Source of the DNA: JBDTSW01 sp963782605
GTDB lineage: Bacteria; Actinomycetota; Thermoleophilia; Solirubrobacterales; 70-9
DNA length: 64,000 bases
NCBI GenBank assembly: GCA_963782605.1
Contig: CAWAKK010000005.1
Coordinates: forward strand, 434,001-498,000
Direction of reading: 5' to 3'
Shown: positions 50,564-58,892 of the stretch, piece after piece
How positions within the stretch are numbered: position 1 is the first letter of the stretch
Layout of the letters: each line of letters begins with the position of its first letter
Position numbers and translations under genes: made by a program
The notes under the pieces: model-generated
Told to the model about the DNA's origin: nothing
What the model saw: only the letters and a program-made list of their open reading frames with translations
Database searches by the model: none

Positions 50564-51889
50564 CTAGGAGAGCGCGTAGTCGTAGAACGGGTGGCGCGTG
50601 AACAGCACCGGCCCGTCCTTCGTCACCAGCAGGTTCTCCTCCAGGCGGACCGTCTGCTCGAGGCCGGGGTGGCCGGCGAACGTCTCGGCCGCGAAGTACA
50701 TGCCCTCCTGCAGCTCGACCGGGTAGTCGAGCGAGTACGCGCGCGAGATCCACATCCCCTCATAGAGCGAGAGGCCGATCGAGTGCGCGAACTGCTGGAG
50801 GGTGACCGTGCCGTACTCGTCGTCGGCGTACTTCGGGAACTTGGAGGCGACGTCGGCGGAGGTGTTGCCGGCCTTCATCATCTCGATCGCCGCGTACATC
50901 GACTCGTAGCACTCCTTGTAGAGGTCCTGTTCCTTTTGCGTCATCGTGCCGTCGACCTTGAAGGTGCGCACGAAGTCGACGAAGTACCCGCCCGGGCCGA
51001 CTGCGTTCTGATCGACGATCACGAGGTCGCCCTGGCGGATGACCTTGTCGGTGTGCCAGCGCCGGTAGGGGCTGGTGTTGCCGCCGGAGGCGACGATGAT
51101 GTCGTAGACGAAGTCGAAGCCCTGCTCGTAGAGGTACTCGTTCACCTTCGCCGTGATGTAGCTCTCCTTAACGCCGGGCTTCAGCCATTCGTTCTCGATC
51201 TTCCAGAACGAGGTGTCGCCGATCGCGCTGGAGATCTTCAGGCACTCGATCTCGTCGGGGGTCTTGATCACACGGGCGCCCGACATCGCAGGCCAGGCGC
51301 TCGTGGTCTTCAGGTTCTTGCGCTCGAAGGCGGCGGCCGCGGACGGGTCGTAGATGTCGATCCCGATGGGCTCGTTCTCGACCCCGGCTTCCTTGAGGAC
51401 CTCCATGATCGAGTCGGTCATCCGGTCGACCATCATCTCCTCGGCGGTCTCTGCCCACTTCCAGGTGATCGCGGGGCGGATGTTGCCGTTGAGCCAGGGA
51501 GCGTCGATCTTTGCGCACTCCAGGTCTGAGCCCGCGGTCTCGAACAGGACCGGCTCGCCGTCGCGCGGGAGGACGCAGTAGCGGATGAAGATGTTGTTCT
51601 TCCAGTTGCCCTGGAAAACACCCGTGATGTAGCGGACGTTCTCGCCCACGAAGCAGACGAGGGCGCCGAGGTCGTGCTCCTCCATCTTCATCCGGGCGCG
51701 CGCCAGGCGGTCCCGCCGCAGCCGGTCGAAGTCGACTCGGCCCTGCCAGTCGGTCCCGGTCGTGCTGTAGACGCGCCGCGGCTCGAACTCGTGCGGCTTG
51801 CCGAGGAAGCCGAGGTCCATGCCCTTTCCGAACGGCGTCAGGCCGTTGGACCCCTGCTGAGCTTGGCTGTGAGTGGGCGGTTCGAGCAT
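50564..51889 (-). CDS. M24 metallohydrolase (creatinase / Xaa-Pro aminopeptidase-like), copy 1
   Basis: The 441-aa protein has a creatinase-type N-terminal domain (about 40-200) and a pita-bread catalytic domain. Metal ligands match the M24 set: D-Q-N-A-V-G-P-G-G-Y-F-V-D (two Asp, 11 apart), H-S-I-G-L-S-L-Y-E-G, A-A-E-T-F-A and R-L-E-E-N. Family members include Xaa-Pro peptidases, creatinase and the DMSP lyase DddP. In an island of small-molecule enzymes a C-N or C-S cleaving role is as likely as peptidase. The first ~25 residues are not conserved. It heads a three-gene operon. Confidence 0.85.
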   Translation of the reverse strand: MLEPPTHSQAQQGSNGLTPFGKGMDLGFLGKPHEFEPRRVYSTTGTDWQGRVDFDRLRRDRLARARMKMEEHDLGALVCFVGENVRYITGVFQGNWKNNIFIRYCVLPRDGEPVLFETAGSDLECAKIDAPWLNGNIRPAITWKWAETAEEMMVDRMTDSIMEVLKEAGVENEPIGIDIYDPSAAAAFERKNLKTTSAWPAMSGARVIKTPDEIECLKISSAIGDTSFWKIENEWLKPGVKESYITAKVNEYLYEQGFDFVYDIIVASGGNTSPYRRWHTDKVIRQGDLVIVDQNAVGPGGYFVDFVRTFKVDGTMTQKEQDLYKECYESMYAAIEMMKAGNTSADVASKFPKYADDEYGTVTLQQFAHSIGLSLYEGMWISRAYSLDYPVELQEGMYFAAETFAGHPGLEQTVRLEENLLVTKDGPVLFTRHPFYDYALS

Positions 51890-51986
51890 CCCTCGGTGCC
51901 CCTTCCTTGAGTCGCGTTAGGCGGCCGGGAGTCAAGGCTCGTGCGCACACAGAACAGCACTAGTAATGACTCTGGCCTAAATCGTG

Positions 51987-52020
51987 TAGCGATACTACAC
52001 AACTGCAGAACCACTGTCCA
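51987..52020 (-). promoter_or_regulatory. Promoter with TAGYRNNRCTW operator on the -10 (unit E)
   Basis: On the minus strand TGGACA (52020-52015), a 17-bp spacer and TAGTAT (51997-51992) form a good promoter. TAGTAT is itself the start of the operator TAGTATCGCTA (51997-51987), an almost perfect inverted repeat. It drives the M24-D2HDH-SDR operon. The 51890-52050 gap also holds a looser copy, TAGTGCTGTTC (51962-51952, minus). Confidence 0.65.
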
Positions 52021-52050
52021 CTGTGCCTGCGCCCGCAGGCGGCCGATAAA

Positions 52051-53295
52051 TCAGTCGAGCAGCAGGCGCGGGTCGAAGGCGGTTCGGGTGAGGGGGACGC
52101 CTCCGCCCTCGGCGACCGCGATCGTGTCCTCGAGCCTGACGCCGCCGCCGCCGGGCACGTCCGGGACCCAGATCAAGGGCTCGATCGCCATCGTCATCCC
52201 GGCCTCGAGCTCCACGGTCTCGGCGCCAGGCAGCGCTTCGCCGACGTAGGGCGGCTCGTTGGCGCCGATTCCGACGCCATGGCCGATGAACAGGGAGAGG
52301 AAGTCGTCGCCGAAGCCCCGCTTCTCCCCTTCGGACCGTACCGCCGCAGCGACGTCGTCGTTCGTGTTGCCCGGGCGCATCGCGGCGGTCGCCGCCGCGA
52401 GAGAATCGTGAACGGCGGTGAAGACCTCCTGCTGACGCTTGCTCGGCTCGCCGCAGATCACCGTTCGCCCCATGTCCGAGTAGTAGCCGTTCCACATCGC
52501 CCCGATGTCGATGAAGACGAGGTCGCCCTCACGCACGAGCTTGTCCGACGCGAACCGGTTCGGCGGGCTCATGTGCTCGCCCGAGGCGACGAAGGGCGTC
52601 GCCAGGTGGGCCATCTCCCCGCCGAGCCGGTAGAGGGTGTGCATCGCGTCGGCAACGATGTCGTACTCCCGGACCCCTGGGCGGATCGCGGCGATAGCGG
52701 ATTCGGTGACGGCCTCCGCTATCGCGCTCGCCTCCTGCATCACCGCCAGCTCGAGGTCGGACTTGACGCGCCGCGCCGTCTGCATCACCACGTCGCCGTC
52801 CTGCCACTCGGCCTCGGGCAGGGCGCGAGCGAGCTCCTGGACCTGCGCGAAGGCCATCTCGTCAAGCCCGATCTTCGCGTCGGAGAGGCCGAGGCGCGCG
52901 ATCGCAGGCGCGAGGACGGCGTCGACGGTGCCGGCGATCAGGCCGCGGGCCTCCATGATCGGGACGGTCTCGACCTCGTCGATCCAGGGCATCACGTGGC
53001 GCACGCGGTCGACCTCGCCGCCAGAGCAGAAGAGGATCAGGGAATCATCGGTGACGAGGCAGCCGTTGAGCAGGGCGTTCTTGCCCTGGATGATCTGGGG
53101 GCGAAGCGCGGTGGTGAACCGGACGTTCTCGTCCTTCCACAGGAGCAGTGCGTCGAGCTCCGACGCACCAAGGCGATCTCGCACCCGCCCGAGCCGGTCC
53201 TCGCGCAGCGCCGCGAAGTCGACCCGCGCCTCGTAGTCGACACCGAAGGCCCCGTGAGCGTACGAGCCGAGTCCTGTCCTTCTGCCGCCGCCCAC
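52051..53295 (-). CDS. M24 metallohydrolase (creatinase / Xaa-Pro aminopeptidase-like), copy 2
   Basis: The 414-aa paralogue has the same two-domain build. The metal site reads F-I-D-I-G-A-M-W-N-G-Y-Y-S-D-M-G-R-T, G-H-G-V-G-I-G-A-N-E-P, M-A-I-E-P and R-L-E-D-T, closer to the peptidase consensus than copy 1. The N-terminal R-x-D-R-L-G-R-V-R...L-D-A-L-L-L-W block is shared with copy 1. The GTG start lies 10 nt after TACTGT on the minus strand. Having two divergent copies within 3 kb suggests two related substrates or a heterodimer. Confidence 0.85.
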   Translation of the reverse strand: MGGGRRTGLGSYAHGAFGVDYEARVDFAALREDRLGRVRDRLGASELDALLLWKDENVRFTTALRPQIIQGKNALLNGCLVTDDSLILFCSGGEVDRVRHVMPWIDEVETVPIMEARGLIAGTVDAVLAPAIARLGLSDAKIGLDEMAFAQVQELARALPEAEWQDGDVVMQTARRVKSDLELAVMQEASAIAEAVTESAIAAIRPGVREYDIVADAMHTLYRLGGEMAHLATPFVASGEHMSPPNRFASDKLVREGDLVFIDIGAMWNGYYSDMGRTVICGEPSKRQQEVFTAVHDSLAAATAAMRPGNTNDDVAAAVRSEGEKRGFGDDFLSLFIGHGVGIGANEPPYVGEALPGAETVELEAGMTMAIEPLIWVPDVPGGGGVRLEDTIAVAEGGGVPLTRTAFDPRLLLD

Positions 53296-53305
53296 GCGGT
53301 TAACA

Positions 53306-53316
53306 CAGTAGCACTA
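53306..53316 (-). promoter_or_regulatory. TAGYRNNRCTW-like operator upstream of M24 copy 2 (unit I)
   Basis: TAGTGCTACTG reads on the minus strand at 53316-53306, overlapping a TACTGT box (53310-53305) 10 nt before the GTG start of the M24 gene. It matches the motif except for its last base. No second copy or clear -35 was found. Confidence 0.45.
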
Positions 53317-53342
53317 ACACCGTTGGCCGAACGAAGGCGCTC

Positions 53343-53401
53343 TTGACGAAGCCGGGGGCGCGGGCTACAGTAGCCCCGCTGTCACCTGTTTAGTATAACT
53401 T
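53343..53401 (+). promoter_or_regulatory. Sigma-70-type promoter with paired TAGYRNNRCTW operator (unit D)
   Basis: TTGACG (53343-53348), 17 bp and TACAGT (53366-53371) form a strong promoter. TAGCCCCGCTG starts on the last T of the -10 (53371-53381), and TAGTATAACTT follows 20 bp later (53391-53401). The layout equals units A and B. It drives the ATPase-Dabb-amidohydrolase-dehydrogenase operon. Confidence 0.7.
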
Positions 53402-53437
53402 TCGACCAGGCAGCCGAAACTGCCGGGGAGGAGTGAG

Positions 53438-54253
53438 ATGGCAAGATTGGTGGCAGACCACGTCCAGAAGGTCTTCCCCCCGCGGGTGGCGGGCCAGCGC
53501 CCCGTCACCGCGATCTCGAACGTGACGTTCAACATGGAGGGCCACACGTTCGTGTCCCTCGTCGGGCCGTCCGGGTGCGGGAAGAGCACCTTCCTCAACC
53601 TGGTCTCGGGTGTCGAGCTGCCGAGCGCCGGGACACTCGAGCTGGTCGGTGACGAAGCCTCGGACGTTCGGATCGGCTACGTCTTCCAGGATCCGAGACT
53701 CCTCCCCTGGCGCTCGGTGCTCGACAACATGCTCTACGTCCAGGACCGCGGCGACCGCGCCGAGCGCAAGCAGCGCGCCGATCAGTACCTGAAGCTCGTC
53801 GGGCTCGAGTCCGAGGGCGCGATGTACCCCGGTCAGCTGAGCGGTGGCATGCAGCAGCGAGTCGGCATCGCCCGGGCGCTCTCGGTTGATCCAGGGCTGC
53901 TGCTGATGGATGAGCCGTTCAGCCACCTCGACGCGATCACCGCCCGCACGATGAGGGAGGAGCTCCAGCGTCTCTGGCAGACGACCGGCGCCGGCGTCCT
54001 GTTCGTGACGCACGACGTCCTCGAGGCCGTCCTGCTCTCCAACCGTCTGTTGATGATGAGCAGCGCTGGCGAGATCTACCGGGACATCGAGATCGGCCTG
54101 CCGTACCCGCGGCTGCAGACGGATCACGAGGTCGTCACGTTGCAGGCCGACATCCTCGAGCTCTTCGAGCGCATGGAGGCTGACTCGCGCCGCAAGAACG
54201 GCGCCGCGCCGGACCAGGACGCGAAGGCAGCCGACAGCGGCGTACCCGGCTAG
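53438..54253 (+). CDS. ABC transporter ATPase (NitT/TauT type), separated from its permeases
   Basis: The 271-aa ATPase has Walker A G-P-S-G-C-G-K-S-T, Q-loop F-Q-D-P-R-L-L-P-W, signature L-S-G-G-M-Q-Q-R, Walker B L-L-L-M-D-E-P and switch His F-V-T-H-D. It closely resembles the ATPase at 47995. No permease or binding protein lies beside it. The permease pair at 38218-39932 lacks an ATPase, so I infer they work together as transporter 1. GGGGAGGAG precedes the ATG. Confidence 0.94.
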   Translation: MARLVADHVQKVFPPRVAGQRPVTAISNVTFNMEGHTFVSLVGPSGCGKSTFLNLVSGVELPSAGTLELVGDEASDVRIGYVFQDPRLLPWRSVLDNMLYVQDRGDRAERKQRADQYLKLVGLESEGAMYPGQLSGGMQQRVGIARALSVDPGLLLMDEPFSHLDAITARTMREELQRLWQTTGAGVLFVTHDVLEAVLLSNRLLMMSSAGEIYRDIEIGLPYPRLQTDHEVVTLQADILELFERMEADSRRKNGAAPDQDAKAADSGVPG

Positions 54254-54310
54254 CTGCACTCGGTCGACCGGCCCCATTTCGAACCCCAACCAACCAGGAG
54301 GTAACCACGC

Positions 54311-55006
54311 GTGTTCAGGCACACCGCTTTTTTCATCTTCAGGGACGACATCACCCCCGAGAAGCACCTCGCGATGCTCAAGGGGCTTGCGTACATGCGG
54401 TACGAGTGCTCGAGCGTCGTGGCGATCGACTACGGGACCGACCTGTTCGGCGGGTCCGAGGTCCTGCGGACCGTGAAGCCGTGGGATCGCACGCCGCGCT
54501 GGCGCGGTCGCGACGAGGGCCCGCCCTCGAACTACGACGTCGCCCTCCAGCTCGACTTCGTCGACAAGGCCGGGAACGAGGAGTACAACGATGACGATGT
54601 CCACCATGAGGTGGGCGAGTACAACGCCTCGATCTGCCGCTCCGAGCTGACCGCTCGAGTCGACTGGGAGTACGAGGGCGACGTGCCGCTGAACGTCCAC
54701 GGCCAGGTGCGCCACTCGGCGATGTTCGTCTGGCGCGACGAGGCCGACGACGCGGCCAAGGAGGCTGCGCAGGCTGCCGCCAAGGGACTCGAGTCGGCGG
54801 CGGGCGTCGGCGCCGTCACGATCGGGCAGAACGTCGGCGGGCTTAAGACCGACTACGACTGGATCCTGGACGTCCAGGTGGAGGACGAGAGCGCGACCAA
54901 GGCCATGCTCGAGGGCGACGCCTACGGGGAGGCGATGAAGGCCATCGTGCCGGCGACGAAGCACGAGTGGACGGCCCGTCTCTCCCACGTGATGCACGGC
55001 ATCTGA
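54311..55006 (+). CDS. Tandem Dabb (stress-responsive alpha/beta barrel) protein, copy 2
   Basis: The 231-aa protein repeats the design of 43169: Dabb one M-F-R-H-T-A-F-F-I-F...Y-D-V-A-L-Q-L-D-F, and Dabb two V-R-H-S-A-M-F-V-W...Y-D-W-I-L-D-V-Q-V. Shared landmarks include D-Y-G-x-D-L-F-G-G-S-E and the C-terminal E-W-T-A-R-L-S-H-V-M-H. The GTG start has AGGAGGTAA upstream. It lies between the ATPase and the pair I amidohydrolase. Conservation of this Dabb-amidohydrolase order in both modules suggests a joint reaction. Confidence 0.86.
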   Translation: MFRHTAFFIFRDDITPEKHLAMLKGLAYMRYECSSVVAIDYGTDLFGGSEVLRTVKPWDRTPRWRGRDEGPPSNYDVALQLDFVDKAGNEEYNDDDVHHEVGEYNASICRSELTARVDWEYEGDVPLNVHGQVRHSAMFVWRDEADDAAKEAAQAAAKGLESAAGVGAVTIGQNVGGLKTDYDWILDVQVEDESATKAMLEGDAYGEAMKAIVPATKHEWTARLSHVMHGI

Positions 55007-55032
55007 GCCCGGGCGGCTCGCGAGGAGACGCG

Positions 55033-56004
55033 ATGGCTGAGGGCGGCAAGGTAATCGACGTGCACGCGCACGTCACCCCACAGCGCTTTCAGGAGGTGGT
55101 GCTGGCGGGGGACACGTGGCACGGGATGACCGCGGACGAGGGAGAGCTCGACAACCTCCCGAACCGCTGGAAGCCGGACCGCCGCATCGAGGAGATGGAT
55201 CGGCTGGGCGTCGACGTCCAGGTCGTCTCGCCGACCGATGTCTTCTACCAGTACTGGCGTCGGCCCGAGGAGACCGCCCGCATCGCCAGCGACTGCAACG
55301 AGGAGGTCGCGGAGATGGTCCGCGACCACCCCGAGCGGTTCATGGGCCTGGGCACGCTCCCGATGCAGGACATCGAGCTGGCGAACGCCGAGCTGGTGAG
55401 GGCGATCCGCGAGCTCGGCCTGGTCGGTTTCATGCTCAACGACCACGTCAACAACCTCACCTACGACCACGAGGTGTTCGATGAATTCTGGGCCGCCGTG
55501 CACGAGCACGACGCCTTCATCCTCTTCCACCAGTTCGACCCGACCGTGGTCACGTACCGGACGAAGGACTACTTCCTCCTGAACTCGATCGGGAACCTGG
55601 TCGACCGCACGATCGCGTTCGCGAGCCTCGTCTACGGCGGCATCCTCGACCGGTACCCGGGGATCAAGGTCTGCCTGGCGCATGCGGGCGGCTACGTCCC
55701 GTACGCGCTCGACCGGCTCGATCGCGGGTGGGAGGTCTGGCCCGGCGATCGCGGCAAGTCGGAGGACAAGCCGAGCGCCTACATCGATTGCTTCTACTAC
55801 GACACGGTCACGTTCACCGAGCGGAACCTCCGGTTCATGATCGACGTGCTCGGCTCCGACCGGATCGTGTTCGGGACGGATTGGCCGGCCCCGATGCAGG
55901 TCTACGACGCGGTCGAGCATTTCCGGCAGGTCGATGTCCTGACCGATTCCGAACGCGACGACCTGCTCTGGCGGACTGCCGCCGGGATCTTCGAAGGCAA
56001 GTAG
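55033..56004 (+). CDS. Amidohydrolase, ACMSD-like (pair I, copy 2)
   Basis: The 323-aa enzyme has D-V-H-A-H, T-W-H-G-M-T-A-D-E-G-E-L, the His in L-F-H-Q-F-D, A-H-A-G-G-Y and G-T-D-W-P, the same metal set as 44022. GAGGAG supports the ATG at 55033; the longer frame upstream overlaps the Dabb gene. It is expected to be a zinc- or manganese-dependent decarboxylase or hydrolase. A D-2-hydroxyacid dehydrogenase follows 9 nt later. Confidence 0.9.
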   Translation: MAEGGKVIDVHAHVTPQRFQEVVLAGDTWHGMTADEGELDNLPNRWKPDRRIEEMDRLGVDVQVVSPTDVFYQYWRRPEETARIASDCNEEVAEMVRDHPERFMGLGTLPMQDIELANAELVRAIRELGLVGFMLNDHVNNLTYDHEVFDEFWAAVHEHDAFILFHQFDPTVVTYRTKDYFLLNSIGNLVDRTIAFASLVYGGILDRYPGIKVCLAHAGGYVPYALDRLDRGWEVWPGDRGKSEDKPSAYIDCFYYDTVTFTERNLRFMIDVLGSDRIVFGTDWPAPMQVYDAVEHFRQVDVLTDSERDDLLWRTAAGIFEGK

Positions 56005-56013
56005 GAGGCGACG

Positions 56014-57042
56014 ATGTCCAGGCCCAAGGTTTTCGTGGTTCAGCCGGTGATGGATCTCGGGCGCGAGGCGCTCGAGGAGTTCGCCGACGTGGACGTCCAC
56101 GAGTCCGAGCACATGATCGACAAGGAGGAGCTGCTGGCCCGAAGCAGGGACTGCGACTACATCTGGATGCTGGGCGACACGCCGATCGACGAGGAGGTCA
56201 TCGCCTCCAACGAGCACCTGAAGGGCATCGCCACCATGGCGCTGTTCCCCAACGTGGTCGACGTCGAGGCGGCGACCAGCCGGGGCATCCCGGTGACCGT
56301 GGTCCCCCACGTGATCACGAAGACGACCTGCGACCTCACCTGTGCGCTTGTCATCGGGCTGGCCTGGCGCATCGTCGAGGCTGATGCGTTCGTCCGGGCG
56401 GGGCGGTTCCACCAGGAGCAATCGACCACCTTCCTCACGCATGAGCTGGCGGAGAAGACCGTGGGGATGATCGGGCTCGGGGACATCGGCTCCGAGATCG
56501 TCAAGCGCCTGCGCGCCTTCGAGATGGACATCATCTACACGAAGCGGAACCGGCTGGATCCGGGGCGGGAGGAGGAGCTGGAGGTCACCTGGGAGGAGGA
56601 CCGGGACGAGCTCTTGAAGCGGTCCGACTTCGTCGTGCTGATGACCACCTACAACAAGACGACCCACAAGCTCATCGGAGAGCGCGAGTTCAAGCTGATG
56701 AAGCCGTCCGCTTTCTTCATCAACACCGCGCGAGGGCGGATCGTCGACGAGCCCGCCCTCGTCGCGGCCCTTCGCGACGGCGAGATCGCCGGCGCGGGGC
56801 TCGACGTCTACTGGAGCGAGCCTCCGATCAGCGACCCGGCGCCGAGCCCGGAGCTCTACGAGTTCGAGAACGTGATCCTGACGCCGCACATGGGGAGTGC
56901 GACGCATGAGGCGCGCACGAAGATGGCCCTGGCGGTGGTCGAGAACCTGAGGGCGATGGTGAACGGCGAGCGTCCTCCGGGCGTCGTCAATCCCGAGGTA
57001 TACGGTGAGGAGCCGGCCGTCCAGCCCGACCGGCTCGGCTAG
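56014..57042 (+). CDS. D-2-hydroxyacid dehydrogenase family protein (copy 2)
   Basis: The 342-aa enzyme has the Rossmann G-L-G-D-I-G-S-E (about 150), a catalytic Arg in N-T-A-R-G-R-I-V-D-E, Glu in W-S-E-P-P and His in L-T-P-H-M-G-S-A-T. GTAGGAGG precedes the ATG. It ends the module 2 operon, and its TAG lies in a CTAG shared with the convergent alcohol dehydrogenase gene. A 2-oxo/2-hydroxy acid substrate is expected. Confidence 0.9.
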   Translation: MSRPKVFVVQPVMDLGREALEEFADVDVHESEHMIDKEELLARSRDCDYIWMLGDTPIDEEVIASNEHLKGIATMALFPNVVDVEAATSRGIPVTVVPHVITKTTCDLTCALVIGLAWRIVEADAFVRAGRFHQEQSTTFLTHELAEKTVGMIGLGDIGSEIVKRLRAFEMDIIYTKRNRLDPGREEELEVTWEEDRDELLKRSDFVVLMTTYNKTTHKLIGEREFKLMKPSAFFINTARGRIVDEPALVAALRDGEIAGAGLDVYWSEPPISDPAPSPELYEFENVILTPHMGSATHEARTKMALAVVENLRAMVNGERPPGVVNPEVYGEEPAVQPDRLG

Positions 57043-58061
57043 CCGGAGCTCCCCGCCACGTCCAGGACCACGCGGCCCACGACCTCGCCTCGCTCGAGCG
57101 CCTCGAGCGCGACATTCGCCTGGGCGAGCGGCAGCACCCGGTCGACGACCGTCTGGACTCGGCCCTCTGCGACCAGGGCGATCGCGCGCTCGAGCTCGTC
57201 CAGCGCCACGTAGCGCGATCCGACCAGCTCGACCTCCTCGAGCACGAAGCGGGGGCTCGGAAGCACGATGTCCGAGTCGACGTCGTAGCCGACGCCGACG
57301 ATCCGTCCTCCGGCCCGGGCGAGGCGAAACGCCTGCGCGAACGTCGCCTCGTTGCCGACCGTGTCGATGACGACGTCGACGCCCTCGCCGCCGGCCAGGA
57401 TCCGCTCCTCGCTCTCTGGGTCCGCAGCCGGGTACGCGGCAAGTCCGAGCTGCTCCGCGACCTCGAGGGCCGGGCTGGAGATGTCGAGGCCGACAGCGCG
57501 GGCGCCGGCGGCGTTCGCGATCTGAAGCGTGTGGATCCCGACTCCACCGAGGCCGATCACTACGACCCGGCTCCCGGGGGTCACGCCGCCGCGGGTCGTC
57601 ACCGCCCGATAGGACGTGCCGACCGCGCAGGTCAGCGGCGCTGCGTGAACGGGGTCGATCTCCGGCGGGACAGGCGTGAGGCGGTCGATGGGCGCCACGA
57701 GACGCTGCTCGAAGCCGCCGGGCGACATGAAGCCGATCCATCCCTGCGGGTCGGTGCATTGCTGCTCGATCCCGGCACGGCACCGCGCGCACCGCCGGCA
57801 TGGCCAGTAGTGGTTGACGACGACGACCGTGCCGGGCGCGACGACGGGGGGATGCGCCTCGATGACACGCGCGCAGACCTCGTGGCCGGGGACGTGAGGG
57901 AGGGTGATGCGGTCGGAGAACGGCATCCGGCCACGGGAGGTCTTGACATCGGAGAGGCAGACTCCGCAGGTGAGGACCTCGAGCAGGGCCTCCCCGGGCC
58001 CGGGGCGCGGCTCGGGAAGCTCCGTCGGCTCGAGGGGCGCGCCGAACCGGCGCACGGCCAT
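57039..58061 (-). CDS. Zinc-dependent alcohol dehydrogenase (MDR family)
   Basis: The 340-aa medium-chain dehydrogenase has the catalytic zinc ligands C-G-V-C-L-S-D and G-H-E, and the four-Cys structural zinc lobe (W-P-C-R-R-C-A-R-C-R-A-G-I-E-Q-Q-C, about 93-109). The cofactor loop is G-L-G-G-V-G, and an Asp at the end of the second strand (G-L-D-I-S) favours NAD. I took the ATG at 58061; a TTG three codons earlier follows AAGG. It lies 47 nt after the regulator gene and is probably in its operon. Confidence 0.92.
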   Translation of the reverse strand: MAVRRFGAPLEPTELPEPRPGPGEALLEVLTCGVCLSDVKTSRGRMPFSDRITLPHVPGHEVCARVIEAHPPVVAPGTVVVVNHYWPCRRCARCRAGIEQQCTDPQGWIGFMSPGGFEQRLVAPIDRLTPVPPEIDPVHAAPLTCAVGTSYRAVTTRGGVTPGSRVVVIGLGGVGIHTLQIANAAGARAVGLDISSPALEVAEQLGLAAYPAADPESEERILAGGEGVDVVIDTVGNEATFAQAFRLARAGGRIVGVGYDVDSDIVLPSPRFVLEEVELVGSRYVALDELERAIALVAEGRVQTVVDRVLPLAQANVALEALERGEVVGRVVLDVAGSSG

Positions 58062-58108
58062 GCCGATCAAGGTGCCTTAGCCGGCGACCGGCGGGATCCC
58101 TGCTGAGA

Positions 58109-58885
58109 TCACGGCCGCGGCTGGTCGCTATCGGTCGGGGCGGGACGCGCGCCGTCGTGGAGGATCACGGTGACCGCACGTGAGACGTCATCGGTGGGAT
58201 TCACGTAGCGGTGCGGGAAGGTGGAGGGGAAGTGGATACTGTCGCCGGGGCGCAGCTCGTAGCGCTCGAAGCCGACGTAGATATCGAAGCGTCCGCTGAG
58301 GACAAGGACCATCTCCGATCCTGGATGCCGGTACAGCTCCGGGTTGGACTCCGCCCCGGGCTGGTAGATGAGCTCGAGGAAGTCCACGTGTGGGAGGGTC
58401 TCCGGCGTCAGGCGCTCCCAGAGGACGCCGCCCTCGATGTTGATCGCCGAGCGGGCATCGCGGCGAACCATGTAGCGCTTGGGTGAGTCGCCCTTCGCCG
58501 CGTCGTCCCCGTGTGCTGCGGAGGGTGCGCCGGCGGCGCCGTCCGCTTCGGCGACCGTTGCGCTGCCCGGCCCGGCCGAGACGGCCGTGCCGGCGACCGA
58601 CGCCCCGTCCTTGACGAAGAAGGCGTCGACGGGCACGTCGAGCGACTCGGCCAGGGCGAACAAAGTCGCGACCGACGGCTGCGATTGGCCACGCTCGATC
58701 TGGCTGATCAGACTGGGGGAGACGCCAACCATCCGCGCCAGCTCCGACACCTTCAGGTGACCGTCCTTGCGGTGTGTGGCCACACGCTCGCCGACGCGAT
58801 CGGCGGCCGACTGCCCCTTGCGCCTGCGCGGGCGCTCGTCGGGGGCGGGCTCAGTGCCCTTGTCGTCTACGGATGTCGAGGCCAT
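58109..58885 (-). CDS. XRE-family transcription regulator with C-terminal cupin
   Basis: The 258-aa regulator has a basic N-terminus, an XRE helix-turn-helix (about 30-90: L-K-V-S-E-L-A-R-M-V-G-V-S-P-S-L-I-S-Q-I-E-R-G-Q-S-Q-P, here split by me as one domain), a disordered Ala/Gly/Asp linker and a cupin_2 domain (about 180-250: H-P-G-S-E-M-V-L-V-L-S-G, G-D-S-I-H-F-P-S). Such regulators sense a small ligand in the cupin. It is the only regulator within the island, so it is the first candidate reader of the TAGYRNNRCTW sites. Its own promoter has a different palindrome. Confidence 0.92.
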   Translation of the reverse strand: MASTSVDDKGTEPAPDERPRRRKGQSAADRVGERVATHRKDGHLKVSELARMVGVSPSLISQIERGQSQPSVATLFALAESLDVPVDAFFVKDGASVAGTAVSAGPGSATVAEADGAAGAPSAAHGDDAAKGDSPKRYMVRRDARSAINIEGGVLWERLTPETLPHVDFLELIYQPGAESNPELYRHPGSEMVLVLSGRFDIYVGFERYELRPGDSIHFPSTFPHRYVNPTDDVSRAVTVILHDGARPAPTDSDQPRP

Positions 58886-58892
58886 TCGTACT

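Noticed and set aside
49709..51529. A 606-codon plus-strand frame
   Set aside because: It is antisense to the D-2-hydroxyacid dehydrogenase and M24 genes, which have full active-site motifs; the frame itself shows none.
50564..51889. Naming the M24 protein DddP (DMSP lyase)
   Set aside because: Only the family-level fold and metal ligands can be seen; no DddP-specific residues could be confirmed without an alignment, and no acrylate or DMS genes are nearby.
54922..57801. A 959-codon minus-strand frame across the module 2 operon
   Set aside because: It is antisense to the Dabb, amidohydrolase and dehydrogenase genes, has Arg/Val/His-rich low-quality composition and shows no domain. Long antisense frames are common at this GC content.
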